In this document: piece by piece, positions 7,403 through 15,925 of the stretch
How positions within the stretch are numbered: the first letter of the stretch is position 1
How the letters are laid out: every line of letters starts with the position of its first letter
Source of the DNA: Candidatus Glassbacteria bacterium
GTDB taxonomy: Bacteria; Gemmatimonadota; Glassbacteria; GWA2-58-10
Length of the DNA stretch: 43,107 nucleotides
Assembly: GCA_019456185.1 (NCBI GenBank)
Contig: VRUH01000033.1
Location: 1-43,107, forward strand
Reading direction: 5' to 3'
Translations under genes and position numbers: made by a program
The notes under the pieces: model-generated
The model's input: the letters and a program-made list of their open reading frames with translations, nothing else
Database searches by the model: none
Told to the model about the DNA's origin: nothing

Positions 7403-8509
7403 ATGAAAAATATTCTGTTGCTGACCGTATTGCTCTCTCTTACGGGAGCCCGGCATCCTGAGCTTCTTTTCGCTCAGCAGGCTCTGCCGAGGGTACAAGT
7501 AATTGCACCCTCGACCAGGGAGGCGTTCAGGGAGATCGAGCTCCCCGGAACTCTCGAACCCCTGGCCGATGTGACCCTCTACGCCAAAACCTCCGGCTAT
7601 CTCCAAGTGTTGAAAGTCGATATCGGCGACCGGGTCAAAAAGAGCGATCTGATTTGCAGGATAGCCGCTCCAGAGCTGGTTGCCGAATTGAATAAAACGC
7701 AAGCGCGGGTCCGGATCGAAAGCCACCAGCTCGAATTGGCCAGGTTGACGGGTGAGAGGCTGGCCGGACTGCTGAAGGATGAGCCGGGGGCGGTCACCAG
7801 CCAGCAGGTGGACGAGGCGCAGGCCGGGATCGGAATAGCCGAAGCCCGGCTGGCCGAGGCCAGGGCCGAGCTCGAGAGCCTTCGGGCACTTGTCGGCTAC
7901 CTGGAAATTCGCTCTCCGTTTAACGGGATTTTCACCGAACGCAAGGTGGATCCCGGCGATTTTATCAAGTCCGCCGCCTCCGGAGATGCCATGCCGGTCG
8001 GGCGAATAATGAACGACGATTCGATCAGAATTTTTATCTACCCCCCGGAAGAGTTTGTGCCGCTTTTAACAGTGGGTGCTCCGGCTTCGGTCAATCTCGA
8101 CGTCTTACCAGGCCACTTTTTCCAAGGATCGGTTTCCAGGTTCGCCGGAGCGCTGAATCCCGCTTCGCGGACGATGAAAACGGAGATCATGCTGCCGAAT
8201 GCGGATCATAAGTTAAGACCGGGTATGTACGCCCACGTTAAGCTCAGACTGAAAACCGGGGTAACGCCCCTTGTCATACCCTCGTCCGCGGTTGGCCAGG
8301 CCGGACAAATAGCGACCGTATACGTGGTCGAGGACCGGATATTACGTTTGCGGGAAGTGAAAACCGGCTATGATGATGGGAAGATCGTCGAGGTTATTTC
8401 CGGTCTGGGTCCGGCTGACCAGGTCGTGGTTTCCGGGAGGGAGAACCTGAAAGAGGGCCAGCAGGTCAGGGTGGTTCCGAGCTCTCTCGAATCTCTGTCA
8501 GCCTATTAA
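7403..8509 (+). CDS. RND efflux periplasmic adaptor (HlyD/MFP family)
   Basis: 368 residues with an N-terminal signal peptide (MKNILLLTVLLSLTGA), then the standard adaptor plan. A split lipoyl domain (GTLEPLADVTLYAKTSGYL at the start and EIRSPFNGIFTERKVDPGDF after the hairpin) flanks an alpha-helical coiled-coil hairpin rich in Ala, Glu and Arg (about residues 90-160). A beta-barrel and a membrane-proximal domain follow (LRPGMYAHVKLRL, IPSSAVGQAG). No lipobox Cys is evident. It should bridge the pump and the outer-membrane channel. It starts 26 bp after the pump gene and belongs to the same operon. No metal-binding N-terminal extension as in CusB is seen. Confidence 0.9.
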   Translation: MKNILLLTVLLSLTGARHPELLFAQQALPRVQVIAPSTREAFREIELPGTLEPLADVTLYAKTSGYLQVLKVDIGDRVKKSDLICRIAAPELVAELNKTQARVRIESHQLELARLTGERLAGLLKDEPGAVTSQQVDEAQAGIGIAEARLAEARAELESLRALVGYLEIRSPFNGIFTERKVDPGDFIKSAASGDAMPVGRIMNDDSIRIFIYPPEEFVPLLTVGAPASVNLDVLPGHFFQGSVSRFAGALNPASRTMKTEIMLPNADHKLRPGMYAHVKLRLKTGVTPLVIPSSAVGQAGQIATVYVVEDRILRLREVKTGYDDGKIVEVISGLGPADQVVVSGRENLKEGQQVRVVPSSLESLSAY

Positions 8510-8548
8510 AGCTTTACCGCCAGGCTTACTTTACGCACCGGAAAAATA

Positions 8549-9955
8549 ATGTCGAAAATGAAAAATATGATTGCCGCCGGCCTGATCGCCGGCCTGTCGT
8601 CTTTTGCATCGCTGCTTGGGGATGCGCCTGCCTCCCCGGCCGGCGGAGAAACACCCGGCGCGGCGCAGATCGCCTTCCCCCTGCCCGATACGGTCTTTAA
8701 TTTCCTGGCCGGGAGCGCCCGGGAGATAGACCAGGCGGAGGTGGTTGGGCTGGTGCTCGAAAGAGGCCTGGTCCTCAAAAGCGCCAGGCTGAGAATCAGC
8801 GAGGCCGAGGGTGTAAAATTTCAGGCAGCCGCTTCATTTATCCCGACCCTTTCGCCGGGACTTTATCTGCAACATACCGATGGCCGCGTTCAAGGTTCGT
8901 TCGGTGTACTGCGCGATGTCGAATTCAATACGGTCAGCCCCGGCATTTTCGTGCTCTACGGACTGAATCCGGCAGAAGCCGCCTACCGGATGATCGCCGC
9001 CGGGCACAGCCTGGAGTCGGTTCGCTCCGGCAGCCGTGAATCGGCAAACGGTTCGATCAGCGAAGCCGCCAGCCAGTTCGTAGACCTGCAATATGCGGCC
9101 GTAGCGGTGGCGGTGGCCCGGGAGTTGGAATCGAACGCCGGGGAGCTGGTCCGGATCAGCCGGGCGCGCCTGCTGCGGGGGCTGGGAAATGAAGAGGACG
9201 TTCACCGCTCGGAGGCGAATCTCGCGCGGGCCGGCCGGGAGGTGTTGAACCGCCAAATCGCGTTCGAGAATACGATGCTGCTGCTGGCCGAAACCCTGAA
9301 TCTGGACCCCGGAATTACTCTTGTCCCACGGCCTGCTTCCCTGGAGCCGCTGGAACTGCTCGGAAAGAAAAGGTCGCAAGGGGAATTGATCGAGGCGGCA
9401 AGAACCACCCGGCCAGGATTGCGAAGCGCACAGCTGGTTGAGGCGGCGGCTAAAGCGGAACTCACCGGTGAAAGATGGCGGTTTCTCGCTCCCCGTTTCG
9501 ATCTGGTATACCGGTTGGGGACAATCGGCGGACAATTCGACGATCAGCGCAGGGAGGAAAGACTCACCTTGCTTGCCTCCCTGGACCTCAGCCCGATCCT
9601 CTGGGGCAGGGCCAGGGAGCTGAAGGCCCATCACGAGTTGAGCGCGGTTAATACACAGATGGTTCTCTCCCGCCTGCAGCGAAACGTTCAGCAGGCTTAC
9701 CGAGGATACCTCAATGCCGGAAACCAAATGTCCCTCGGTGAGAGCGAGATCGAGTCCGCGGAGGCGGCCCTGCGGATCAGCAACTCGCGGTTCACCGCCG
9801 GCCTCGGCCTGTCTATCGAAGTGATGGCGGCTCAGAAGGAACTGGCCGAGGCGCGATTGGGGTATTTCTCCGCGGTTGCACTATTCAATAAAGCGCAAAT
9901 CAGGCTGCTCTACGAGACCGGTGAAATCGAGCCCTCGGTTTTTTCCTCACCCTGA
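8549..9955 (+). CDS. TolC-like outer-membrane efflux channel
   Basis: 468 residues. A signal-like N-terminus (MSKMKNMIAAGLIAGLSSFAS) is followed by the two long helical repeats of the outer-membrane efflux protein family. These are visible as repeated Ala/Glu/Leu-rich helices around residues 160-250 (ARELESNAGELVRISRARL) and 380-455 (ESAEAALRISNSRFTAGLG). The second contains the typical R-x-S-x-x-R-F-x-A-G-x-G signature. It completes the tripartite efflux operon, 39 bp after the adaptor gene. The ribosome site is weak (GGAAAAA). It probably exports toxic compounds or metals together with the two upstream proteins. Confidence 0.88.
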   Translation: MSKMKNMIAAGLIAGLSSFASLLGDAPASPAGGETPGAAQIAFPLPDTVFNFLAGSAREIDQAEVVGLVLERGLVLKSARLRISEAEGVKFQAAASFIPTLSPGLYLQHTDGRVQGSFGVLRDVEFNTVSPGIFVLYGLNPAEAAYRMIAAGHSLESVRSGSRESANGSISEAASQFVDLQYAAVAVAVARELESNAGELVRISRARLLRGLGNEEDVHRSEANLARAGREVLNRQIAFENTMLLLAETLNLDPGITLVPRPASLEPLELLGKKRSQGELIEAARTTRPGLRSAQLVEAAAKAELTGERWRFLAPRFDLVYRLGTIGGQFDDQRREERLTLLASLDLSPILWGRARELKAHHELSAVNTQMVLSRLQRNVQQAYRGYLNAGNQMSLGESEIESAEAALRISNSRFTAGLGLSIEVMAAQKELAEARLGYFSAVALFNKAQIRLLYETGEIEPSVFSSP

Positions 9956-10006
9956 AACAGCCAAATTAAAAGATAAAAAGCGTCAATAAAATTATCAACT
10001 GAACCG

Positions 10007-10026
10007 CTACCGGCCAAAGCCGGTAG
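10007..10026 (+). terminator. Hairpin after the efflux operon
   Basis: CTACCGGC (10007-10014) pairs with GCCGGTAG (10019-10026) around a CAAA loop, about 50 bp after the TolC-like gene. It is a plausible terminator or transcript end. It lacks a following T-run, and two further hairpins follow at once. Confidence 0.4.
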
Positions 10027-10040
10027 GTTCCGGGCGGCGG

Positions 10041-10115
10041 AATCCACCGCTTTCAAGCGGTGGTTCCTTACATCCCATTTCCTTAAATCCGCTGACTTCA
10101 GTCGGGGGATTACTT
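10041..10115. repeat. Stacked small hairpins resembling IS200/IS605-type ends
   Basis: CCACCGCTT (10044-10052) pairs perfectly with AAGCGGTGG (10055-10063) around a 2-nt loop. About 30 bp later comes CTGACTTCAGTCGGGGGATTA. Small hairpins of this kind, especially CTGACTTCAGTCGGGGG next to an AT-rich flank, resemble the single-stranded hairpins at the ends of IS200/IS605 elements (family knowledge, recalled). No tnpA or tnpB frame is present, so at most this is a relic end or a non-autonomous element. Confidence 0.35.
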
Positions 10116-10454
10116 TATTTGGCCCCTTCGGGTTTTGATCCGGTCCCGCAAGATCATTGTCAGGGAGGTGTTGTCACGGGCGAAAAGAATACCGGGAATT
10201 ACGTATCCTGATAAAGCCGGGATGAAGAAGGAACCGACGAGGGAAAATGTCGCGTTTTGATTCCGGGACAGCGGATTCAGAGCGCGATTCGCTTGCGTTT
10301 CTGTAATGCAGATTGTAGCATTCTAACCGGCATGTCATTTGTCGGCCATCTTTGCACAAGAACGCCGCCGGCTGATCTCCTCGCCGTGGAGAAACATCGC
10401 ATCTTTCTCGCACTGAAAATCATTGCTTCCGGTCCTCAGCAGGAGTCGCCGCCG
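10116..10454. other. Gene-free stretch upstream of the M23 lipoprotein
   Basis: About 340 bp with no convincing gene. The open frame of the downstream gene extends up to an ATG at 10257, but the translated upstream part has no protein-like character. The ribosome site and lipoprotein signal support the start at 10455. A short 30-codon frame at 10168-10260 has its purine-rich site too close to the start to be credible. Confidence 0.5.
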
Positions 10455-12023
10455 ATGCATACGCCTCGCTGTTGCTTGATCAACATTAGCAGACTTCGAG
10501 CGGTTTTACTGCCGCTCTCACTGCTTAGCCTGGCCGGGTGCCCTGGCCGGGATACGGCAGTTCCGGAGGTGGAGCCTGCGGCTCTCAGGGCCGCGGTCGA
10601 CCTGAATGCCGGCGACAGCGTAACTGTGGAGTTGGCCGACGGAATTTCCGCCACGGTCAAGCTGCTGGCAACTGATTACCAGGCGGACCGCTTCCGTAAC
10701 GCCGTGCGGAAGTCATCGGCCACCGTGCTGATCAACGGGGAGCAGGCAGTCCTGGAAAGCGGCAATTACAGCCTGCCCCGGCTAGTCGGCGGCGTGCGGG
10801 TGGACTGCCCGGCCACGGCGGCGCTCTACCGCAACACGAACGAGGACCGCTGGGGGCTGGACGCCGACGCCCGGATCAGACTCTGGCCGGCGGAGGGAAA
10901 ACTGCTTCCGGAGGGCTCGTTCGGCTATCCGGTCGACCAGAGATTTCTGGCCAACGATACCCAGATGAGTAACGAACCCTGCTATGTCAACGGCTGCGAG
11001 GTCCCGAGTGCCGAAGACCTTTACTACCATTCGGGGCTCGATTTCGGCGGCACGGAGGGGATGGTCCGGGTGCTGGCCGCCACCGACGGCCTTGTTGTGT
11101 CGGTTGGTGACTCGGTGCTGGACGGCCATAAAATCGATACGCCGGTGATGCCCCGCTACGATGCCGTCTACGTGCTGGACAGGCGGGGCTGGTACTACCG
11201 CTACAGCCACCTCCACAGCATCGACCGGGAAATTGTGCCGGGAGAACGGGTCGGCCTGGGCCAGCAGATCGGCATTCTCGGCAAGGAAGGCGGCAGCGGG
11301 GGCTGGACGCACCTCCATTTCGAGATCAGGGCCCGTCAGCCCTCGGGGCGCTGGGGTACGGAGGAGAGCTACGCCTACACCCACGAAGCCTACCTCGACA
11401 AGTACGCCCCCGAGCTGATCGCCGTGGCCCGCCCGCATCTCGTGGCCTCCGCCGGTGAGACTCTCTGGCTGGAAGGAACCAGGAGCTGGTCGTCATCCGG
11501 CAGTGACCTGGAGTTCGAGTGGCTGTTCGCCGACGGCTCCTCGGCCAGCGGTGTAATCGCCGAGCGGACCTATTCCGAACCGGGCACCTTCTACGAGGCG
11601 CTGAAAGTAACCGGCCCGGCGGGCAACGTCGACTACGATTTCTGCGTTGTTCAAATACTGGACAGTTCCAGGCCCGAGCTGGCTGTGCCCATGCTGCATG
11701 TGAACTATTACCCGTCTCTCGATCTCGAACCGGGCCGGGAAATCACGTTCAAGGCCAGAACGTTCAACGCAGTCCGCGGACAGGAAACATGGGATTTCGG
11801 TGACGGCAGCCCGGTGGGGACCACCAGTTCGATACCCTGCTGGGGCGACGCCTCGCTGGTCCCGGATGGCGAAGAAAATATCCTGCTCCACCCCCAGGGC
11901 TATGCTTCGATTACGCACTCTTATGCCCGTCCCGGCCATTATCTGGCAACTGTCCGGAGAACCTCGGAAGACGGTGTCCCGGCGGTCGCGAGGATTCACG
12001 TGGCTGTCGGACAGGGCAATTGA
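10455..12023 (+). CDS. M23-type metallopeptidase lipoprotein with PKD-like domains
   Basis: 522 residues from the ATG at 10455. This start is chosen because AGGAG lies ten bases upstream and the N-terminus is then a clear lipoprotein signal with the lipobox LAGC (Cys29). The M23/LytM zinc site is present: His192 and Asp196 in HSGLDF, HLH at 252-254, and HLH at 286-288 in THLHFEI. After it come two PKD-like modules (about 315-400 and 410-515, the second with ETWDFGDGSPV). M23 enzymes usually cut peptidoglycan cross-bridges, but in a lipoprotein with PKD domains the domain may bind or cut other targets. It starts a three-gene plus-strand unit with a sulfatase 36 bp downstream. Confidence 0.85.
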   Translation: MHTPRCCLINISRLRAVLLPLSLLSLAGCPGRDTAVPEVEPAALRAAVDLNAGDSVTVELADGISATVKLLATDYQADRFRNAVRKSSATVLINGEQAVLESGNYSLPRLVGGVRVDCPATAALYRNTNEDRWGLDADARIRLWPAEGKLLPEGSFGYPVDQRFLANDTQMSNEPCYVNGCEVPSAEDLYYHSGLDFGGTEGMVRVLAATDGLVVSVGDSVLDGHKIDTPVMPRYDAVYVLDRRGWYYRYSHLHSIDREIVPGERVGLGQQIGILGKEGGSGGWTHLHFEIRARQPSGRWGTEESYAYTHEAYLDKYAPELIAVARPHLVASAGETLWLEGTRSWSSSGSDLEFEWLFADGSSASGVIAERTYSEPGTFYEALKVTGPAGNVDYDFCVVQILDSSRPELAVPMLHVNYYPSLDLEPGREITFKARTFNAVRGQETWDFGDGSPVGTTSSIPCWGDASLVPDGEENILLHPQGYASITHSYARPGHYLATVRRTSEDGVPAVARIHVAVGQGN

Positions 12024-12059
12024 ACCGATGCTGACCAGCCATTCAACAGGCGGTGGAAG

Positions 12060-13634
12060 ATGGCTCAGCGAACGACCTCGAGGCGGGAGTTTATTCGCAG
12101 GGCGGCGGCCGGAGCCGCCGCGGCAACTCTGGCGGGAGCATTGCCGGCTTTCTCAGGCGGCGCCGGCGACGGGGCCCGGCCAAACATTATCGTGATCATG
12201 GCTGATGATCTCGGCTACGGTGACCTGGGCTGTTTCGGCGCGACACTGATCCCCACACCCAATATCGACCGCCTGGCCGCCGGCGGGGTGACTTTTACCG
12301 ATGCCCACTCGCCGGCCTCGCTGTGCACTCCCACCCGCTACGCCGTGCTCACCGGACGCTACTGCTGGCGCAGCCCGCTTAAAAAGGGCGTGACCCAGGG
12401 CTACGACCCCCTGCTGATCGATCCCTCGCGGCTGACAATCGCCGGAGCGCTCAGGCAGGCCGGTTACCGAACAGCCTGTATCGGCAAGTGGCACCTCGGC
12501 CTGGGCGAGCGCAAGCCTGTCGACTATTCCGGCCCGCTCACTCCCGGCCCGCGCGAGCTCGGCTTCGACTACTTTTTCGGCATCCCCGCTTCGCTTGACA
12601 TGCCCCCCTACTGTTTCGTCGAAAACGACCGGGTGGTGGGGGAACTGAGTGTGCCCAAACGTCCCCGCAACACGCTCCAGCGCGAGGGGCCGATGACTCC
12701 CGGCTGGCGCGACGAGGAAGTGGGGCCGACATTCGTGCGCAAGGCCGAGCGCTTTATCGACGATAACGCGCGCAACAGGCCCGGACGACCGTTTTTTATC
12801 TACCTGCCCTACCAGGCGCCCCACACTCCCTGCACGCCGCCGGGCTTTATCGAGGGCCGCAGCGGGGCCGGCGTGCGCGGTGACATGGTGGTCGAGCTTG
12901 ACTGGGCGGTCGGCAGGATAACCGAAGCCCTGCGGCGTAACGGTCTGGAGCGCGACACACTGGTAATTGTCACCTCCGACAACGGCGCGCTGACCTCGGG
13001 GATTTCCTCCTGGGCCGGTGATCCGCCGGAGAAATACGACCTGGTTCACAACGGCCACAAACCCAACGGCGAGCTTCGCGGCCAGAAAGCCGACATCTGG
13101 GACGGCGGCCACCGCGAACCGCTGATCGCCAGTTGGCCGGCCGGGATCGAGGGCGGACGGAAAAGCGGCAGGCTGTTCTGCCTCACCGACCTGATGGCTA
13201 CCTGCGCGGCCGCGGCCGGGGTTGACCTCCCCGATAACGCCGGCGAGGACAGTTTCAACCAGCTGCCGGCAATCACCGGGGCAGGGCAGTCCGGGGCGCG
13301 GCGTGAATCGGTAGTGCATCACTCCGGGGCCGGGATGTTCTCGCTGCGCCGGGATAACTGGAAACTGGTCCTGGGGCGCGGTTCCGGCGGGTTCAGCGCT
13401 CCGCAGCTGGTTACCCCCGGCCAGGGCGAGCCGCGGGGCCAGTTGTACGACATGGCCGCTGACCGGGCCGAGCAGGCCAACCTCTGGAACGAGCGGCCGG
13501 AAGTCGTTCAGAATCTGCTGGCGCTGTTGGAGGACATCGTCCGCCGCGGGCGCAGTACGCCCGGTCCGGACCAGCCCAACGAGGGCGAAGTGGATATCTG
13601 GGCCGGTGCGCGTCAAGTGGTTGAAGTACCTTGA
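12060..13634 (+). CDS. Tat-exported sulfatase (arylsulfatase type)
   Basis: 524 residues. The N-terminus has a twin-arginine signal (SRREFIRRAAAG) and an Ala-rich hydrophobic stretch. The sulfatase fold follows: NIIVIMADDLGYGDLG supplies the metal-binding Asp pair (Asp49, Asp50). The formylglycine site is CTPTR with Cys89, continuing AVLTGR. IGKWHLG and TSDNGAL give the later active-site and metal residues. It should remove sulfate esters from glycans outside the cytoplasm after Cys89 is converted to formylglycine; no maturase gene is in the window. It stands between an M23 lipoprotein and a secreted toroid protein on the same strand, suggesting a small degradation operon. Length is normal for the family. 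Confidence 0.93.
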   Translation: MAQRTTSRREFIRRAAAGAAAATLAGALPAFSGGAGDGARPNIIVIMADDLGYGDLGCFGATLIPTPNIDRLAAGGVTFTDAHSPASLCTPTRYAVLTGRYCWRSPLKKGVTQGYDPLLIDPSRLTIAGALRQAGYRTACIGKWHLGLGERKPVDYSGPLTPGPRELGFDYFFGIPASLDMPPYCFVENDRVVGELSVPKRPRNTLQREGPMTPGWRDEEVGPTFVRKAERFIDDNARNRPGRPFFIYLPYQAPHTPCTPPGFIEGRSGAGVRGDMVVELDWAVGRITEALRRNGLERDTLVIVTSDNGALTSGISSWAGDPPEKYDLVHNGHKPNGELRGQKADIWDGGHREPLIASWPAGIEGGRKSGRLFCLTDLMATCAAAAGVDLPDNAGEDSFNQLPAITGAGQSGARRESVVHHSGAGMFSLRRDNWKLVLGRGSGGFSAPQLVTPGQGEPRGQLYDMAADRAEQANLWNERPEVVQNLLALLEDIVRRGRSTPGPDQPNEGEVDIWAGARQVVEVP

Positions 13635-13656
13635 TATATTGAAAAGGGGGAACCGG

Positions 13657-14871
13657 ATGAATCCAGCCAGGTCAGCATTAACCGCACTTTTCTGTTTTGT
13701 GCTGATAGCCGGAGCGCAAGCTGAGCAGCCGGGGGAGGAAGAGAACCTCGACCGGCGGGTCGCCGCCCATTTCTTCGCACTCTCGGACCTGGCGGCCGAG
13801 GCCCTGAGCGGTGAGCCCACCACCAACGACAACTACCGCGACCCCGGCAGAGTGAGGGCTTACCCCCAGTATTTTGTCGATTCCTATGCGGTCCGCGCCC
13901 TGGCGGTTGCCGCCGACCTGACCGGAAGCGAAAGCTGCCGCCGTGCCTGCCGTAGTTGGGCGGACAGGATGCTGGCCGATCAGGCCGGCATGGCTCCGGC
14001 GGGCGCCTACTACATGAACTACCATCGCAAACCTGGAGAGACTGCCGGCCAGTGGTTTGTCGCCGACTGCGGATCGATCGCGATGGGCGTGCTGGCGGTG
14101 GCTGTCAGGTGCACAGAGCCGGAGTTCAGGGACAGGTATCTGGAAAGCGTGGAGTCTTTCATCGGCCTGGTGATGGATAATTACGTCCGCCCCTCGGGCG
14201 GTATCACCGATGGGATCTGGAACAAATCCGACGATGAATGGTGGTGCAGCACCTGCCTGGTCACCGCCCTGGCGTTCCAGCTCCACGGGATTACCGGCGA
14301 GCGGAAATACCTGGATACCGCCCTGGCCGGTATCGACTGGCTGCTCGGCTTCGAGTACGACGATACGATCCTTTACGATTTCGAGGACGGAGCGCCCACG
14401 ACCGTGTTTTACGTGCTCGAGGCTTATGCCGCCGCCTTGCCGTACCTGGCCAGGGGAAGCGTCCGCCGGCAGAAAGTGATTGACCGCCTGTCGGCCAGCG
14501 TGGAGTGGATGGCCGATACGCAGAATGCCGAGGGCACCTGGGATTACAACCCCGACAACTGGGGAGTAAAGCTGGGCGGCCTGCCCTGCCATATGCTGAT
14601 TTACGGAAGCATAGCGCAGGAAGACCGTAACGCCGAATCGGCCAGGCTTGCGCTGTCCGGCCGGCTGGTCCCCCTGAAAAAGCTGGTCGGTGAGTCTGCG
14701 GCTAAAGCCCTCGACTATTTCTCCGGCAGAAAAAAAGACAGCAGAAAATTCACCCAGCAGGATGCGTTCACGATGATGTCCTACGCCGAACTGCTCTGTC
14801 CCGGTGAACTCTACAGCAAAACCGGCCGCGAGTTTCCGTTCACCCGTAACTATCCCAAACAACAGCGGTGA
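13657..14871 (+). CDS. Secreted alpha/alpha-toroid protein of unknown activity
   Basis: 404 residues from the ATG at 13657, which has an AAAAGGGGG ribosome site; the frame runs further upstream into the sulfatase without a better start. It has a signal peptide (MNPARSALTALFCFVLIAG, cleavage near AQA). The mature part is built of helices with recurrent Trp, Tyr and Asp motifs (NDNYRDPGR, KSDDEWWCSTCLVTALAFQ, TWDYNPDNWG). This suggests an alpha/alpha toroid as in GH88/GH105, terpenoid-cyclase-like or polysaccharide-lyase proteins. I cannot assign a CAZy family or catalytic residues. Its place right after a sulfatase suggests a role in the same glycan's breakdown. It ends 4 bp from a convergent gene. 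Confidence 0.65.
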   Translation: MNPARSALTALFCFVLIAGAQAEQPGEEENLDRRVAAHFFALSDLAAEALSGEPTTNDNYRDPGRVRAYPQYFVDSYAVRALAVAADLTGSESCRRACRSWADRMLADQAGMAPAGAYYMNYHRKPGETAGQWFVADCGSIAMGVLAVAVRCTEPEFRDRYLESVESFIGLVMDNYVRPSGGITDGIWNKSDDEWWCSTCLVTALAFQLHGITGERKYLDTALAGIDWLLGFEYDDTILYDFEDGAPTTVFYVLEAYAAALPYLARGSVRRQKVIDRLSASVEWMADTQNAEGTWDYNPDNWGVKLGGLPCHMLIYGSIAQEDRNAESARLALSGRLVPLKKLVGESAAKALDYFSGRKKDSRKFTQQDAFTMMSYAELLCPGELYSKTGREFPFTRNYPKQQR

Positions 14872-14875
14872 CGAT

Positions 14876-15925
14876 TCAGAGCTTGACCACACATCGCTCC
14901 GTGGCCGCCCGCTCGATTGCCAGCAGGACCTCCAGGGTCTCCAGCGCCAGCCGCGCCGAGTTGAGCGGCTCACGATTCCCGCCCACGGCGCTTGCCAGCT
15001 CCATTATCCCTCCCGACCAGTCCACGCCCGAGGCCTCGAACGGCCCCGGCTCGCCCACCACGACATCCCACTTGGCCGAGTCCTTTTCACTGATTTTCAG
15101 CTCGCCCCGCGCGGCCATCACCGAACCCAGCGCCAGCGATCCCGCCGTACCCTGGATTTCCAGCCCGTGGTGGTCAGTGTTGCTGTTGGCGTAGCTGAAC
15201 GCGATCCTGCCGGTTACCCCGCTGGCAAACCTCAGCAGGGCCACTCCGTTATCGAATGTTGTTACCGTGAACTTTCGGCCGTTCAAATCCGCTCTCTCTG
15301 GAATCGCGATATCGAACATCCCGGTCACCTCGGCCACGGGGCCGAACCAGTCGAGCAGCAGGCTGACCGGGTACGGGCCGACATCGAGCAGCGGTCCTCC
15401 GCCCGCTGTGTAGAACTGCTCCGGGCTTGGGTGCCAGGCTTCCACCCGGCCATGGTATAGCTCAGCGGTCACCGATACCGGCTCGCCGATCCGGCGTTCG
15501 GCCAGCAGGCGTTTCACCTCGCGCTGGTTATGCCCCAGCAGGATAAACGGCGCACTGGAGAGGACGATATCCTTTTTCGCGGCGGCGGCGATCAGCTTCC
15601 TGCCCTGTTCAACGCTCAATGCCAGCGGTTTTTCGGTGTGAACATGCTTACCGGCTTCCAGGGAGCGCAGGGTCAAATCGTAGTGGACTTTCGGCGAGGT
15701 AAGGTTCACCACGGCATCGACTTCACTGTCGCCCAGCAGCTCGTCCAGGCTGGTGTAAGCCCTGCCGCCGTAGTTGCCCGTGAACCGTCGGCACCTGTCA
15801 GCCGTGCGGTTCCAGGCCCCGGCGAACTCGATATTTTTTTTGTCATCCAGCCGGGTAAAGTGGTCCATGTAGAACCCGGCGATATCTCCGGTGCCGACCA
15901 CCGCGAAACGGAACGCCGCGCTCAT
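14876..15925 (-). CDS. Gfo/Idh/MocA-family oxidoreductase
   Basis: 349 residues, cytoplasmic. An N-terminal Rossmann domain (FAVVGTGDIAGFY) binds NAD(P). The family EKP motif (HTEKPLAL, near residue 98) contributes the catalytic Lys, and the C-terminal domain carries DVGPYPVSLLLDW. Members oxidise or reduce sugars, inositols and related polyols. The substrate here is unknown. Its ATG (GGGAGG ribosome site) overlaps the stop of the upstream MDR dehydrogenase by 4 bp, so the two are translationally coupled and likely act on successive steps. Some genomes encode an MDR and a Gfo/Idh domain as one bi-domain protein, which supports a functional pair. Confidence 0.88.
   Translation of the reverse strand: MSAAFRFAVVGTGDIAGFYMDHFTRLDDKKNIEFAGAWNRTADRCRRFTGNYGGRAYTSLDELLGDSEVDAVVNLTSPKVHYDLTLRSLEAGKHVHTEKPLALSVEQGRKLIAAAAKKDIVLSSAPFILLGHNQREVKRLLAERRIGEPVSVTAELYHGRVEAWHPSPEQFYTAGGGPLLDVGPYPVSLLLDWFGPVAEVTGMFDIAIPERADLNGRKFTVTTFDNGVALLRFASGVTGRIAFSYANSNTDHHGLEIQGTAGSLALGSVMAARGELKISEKDSAKWDVVVGEPGPFEASGVDWSGGIMELASAVGGNREPLNSARLALETLEVLLAIERAATERCVVKL

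Noticed and set aside
10257-10454. Longer start of the M23 lipoprotein at 10257
   Set aside because: The extra 66 residues would hide the lipoprotein signal inside the protein; the ATG at 10455 has the ribosome site and a proper lipobox.
12153-13832. Long open frame (559 residues) on the minus strand across the sulfatase gene
   Set aside because: It is the antisense shadow of a GC-rich real gene; the plus-strand frame has the full sulfatase signature.
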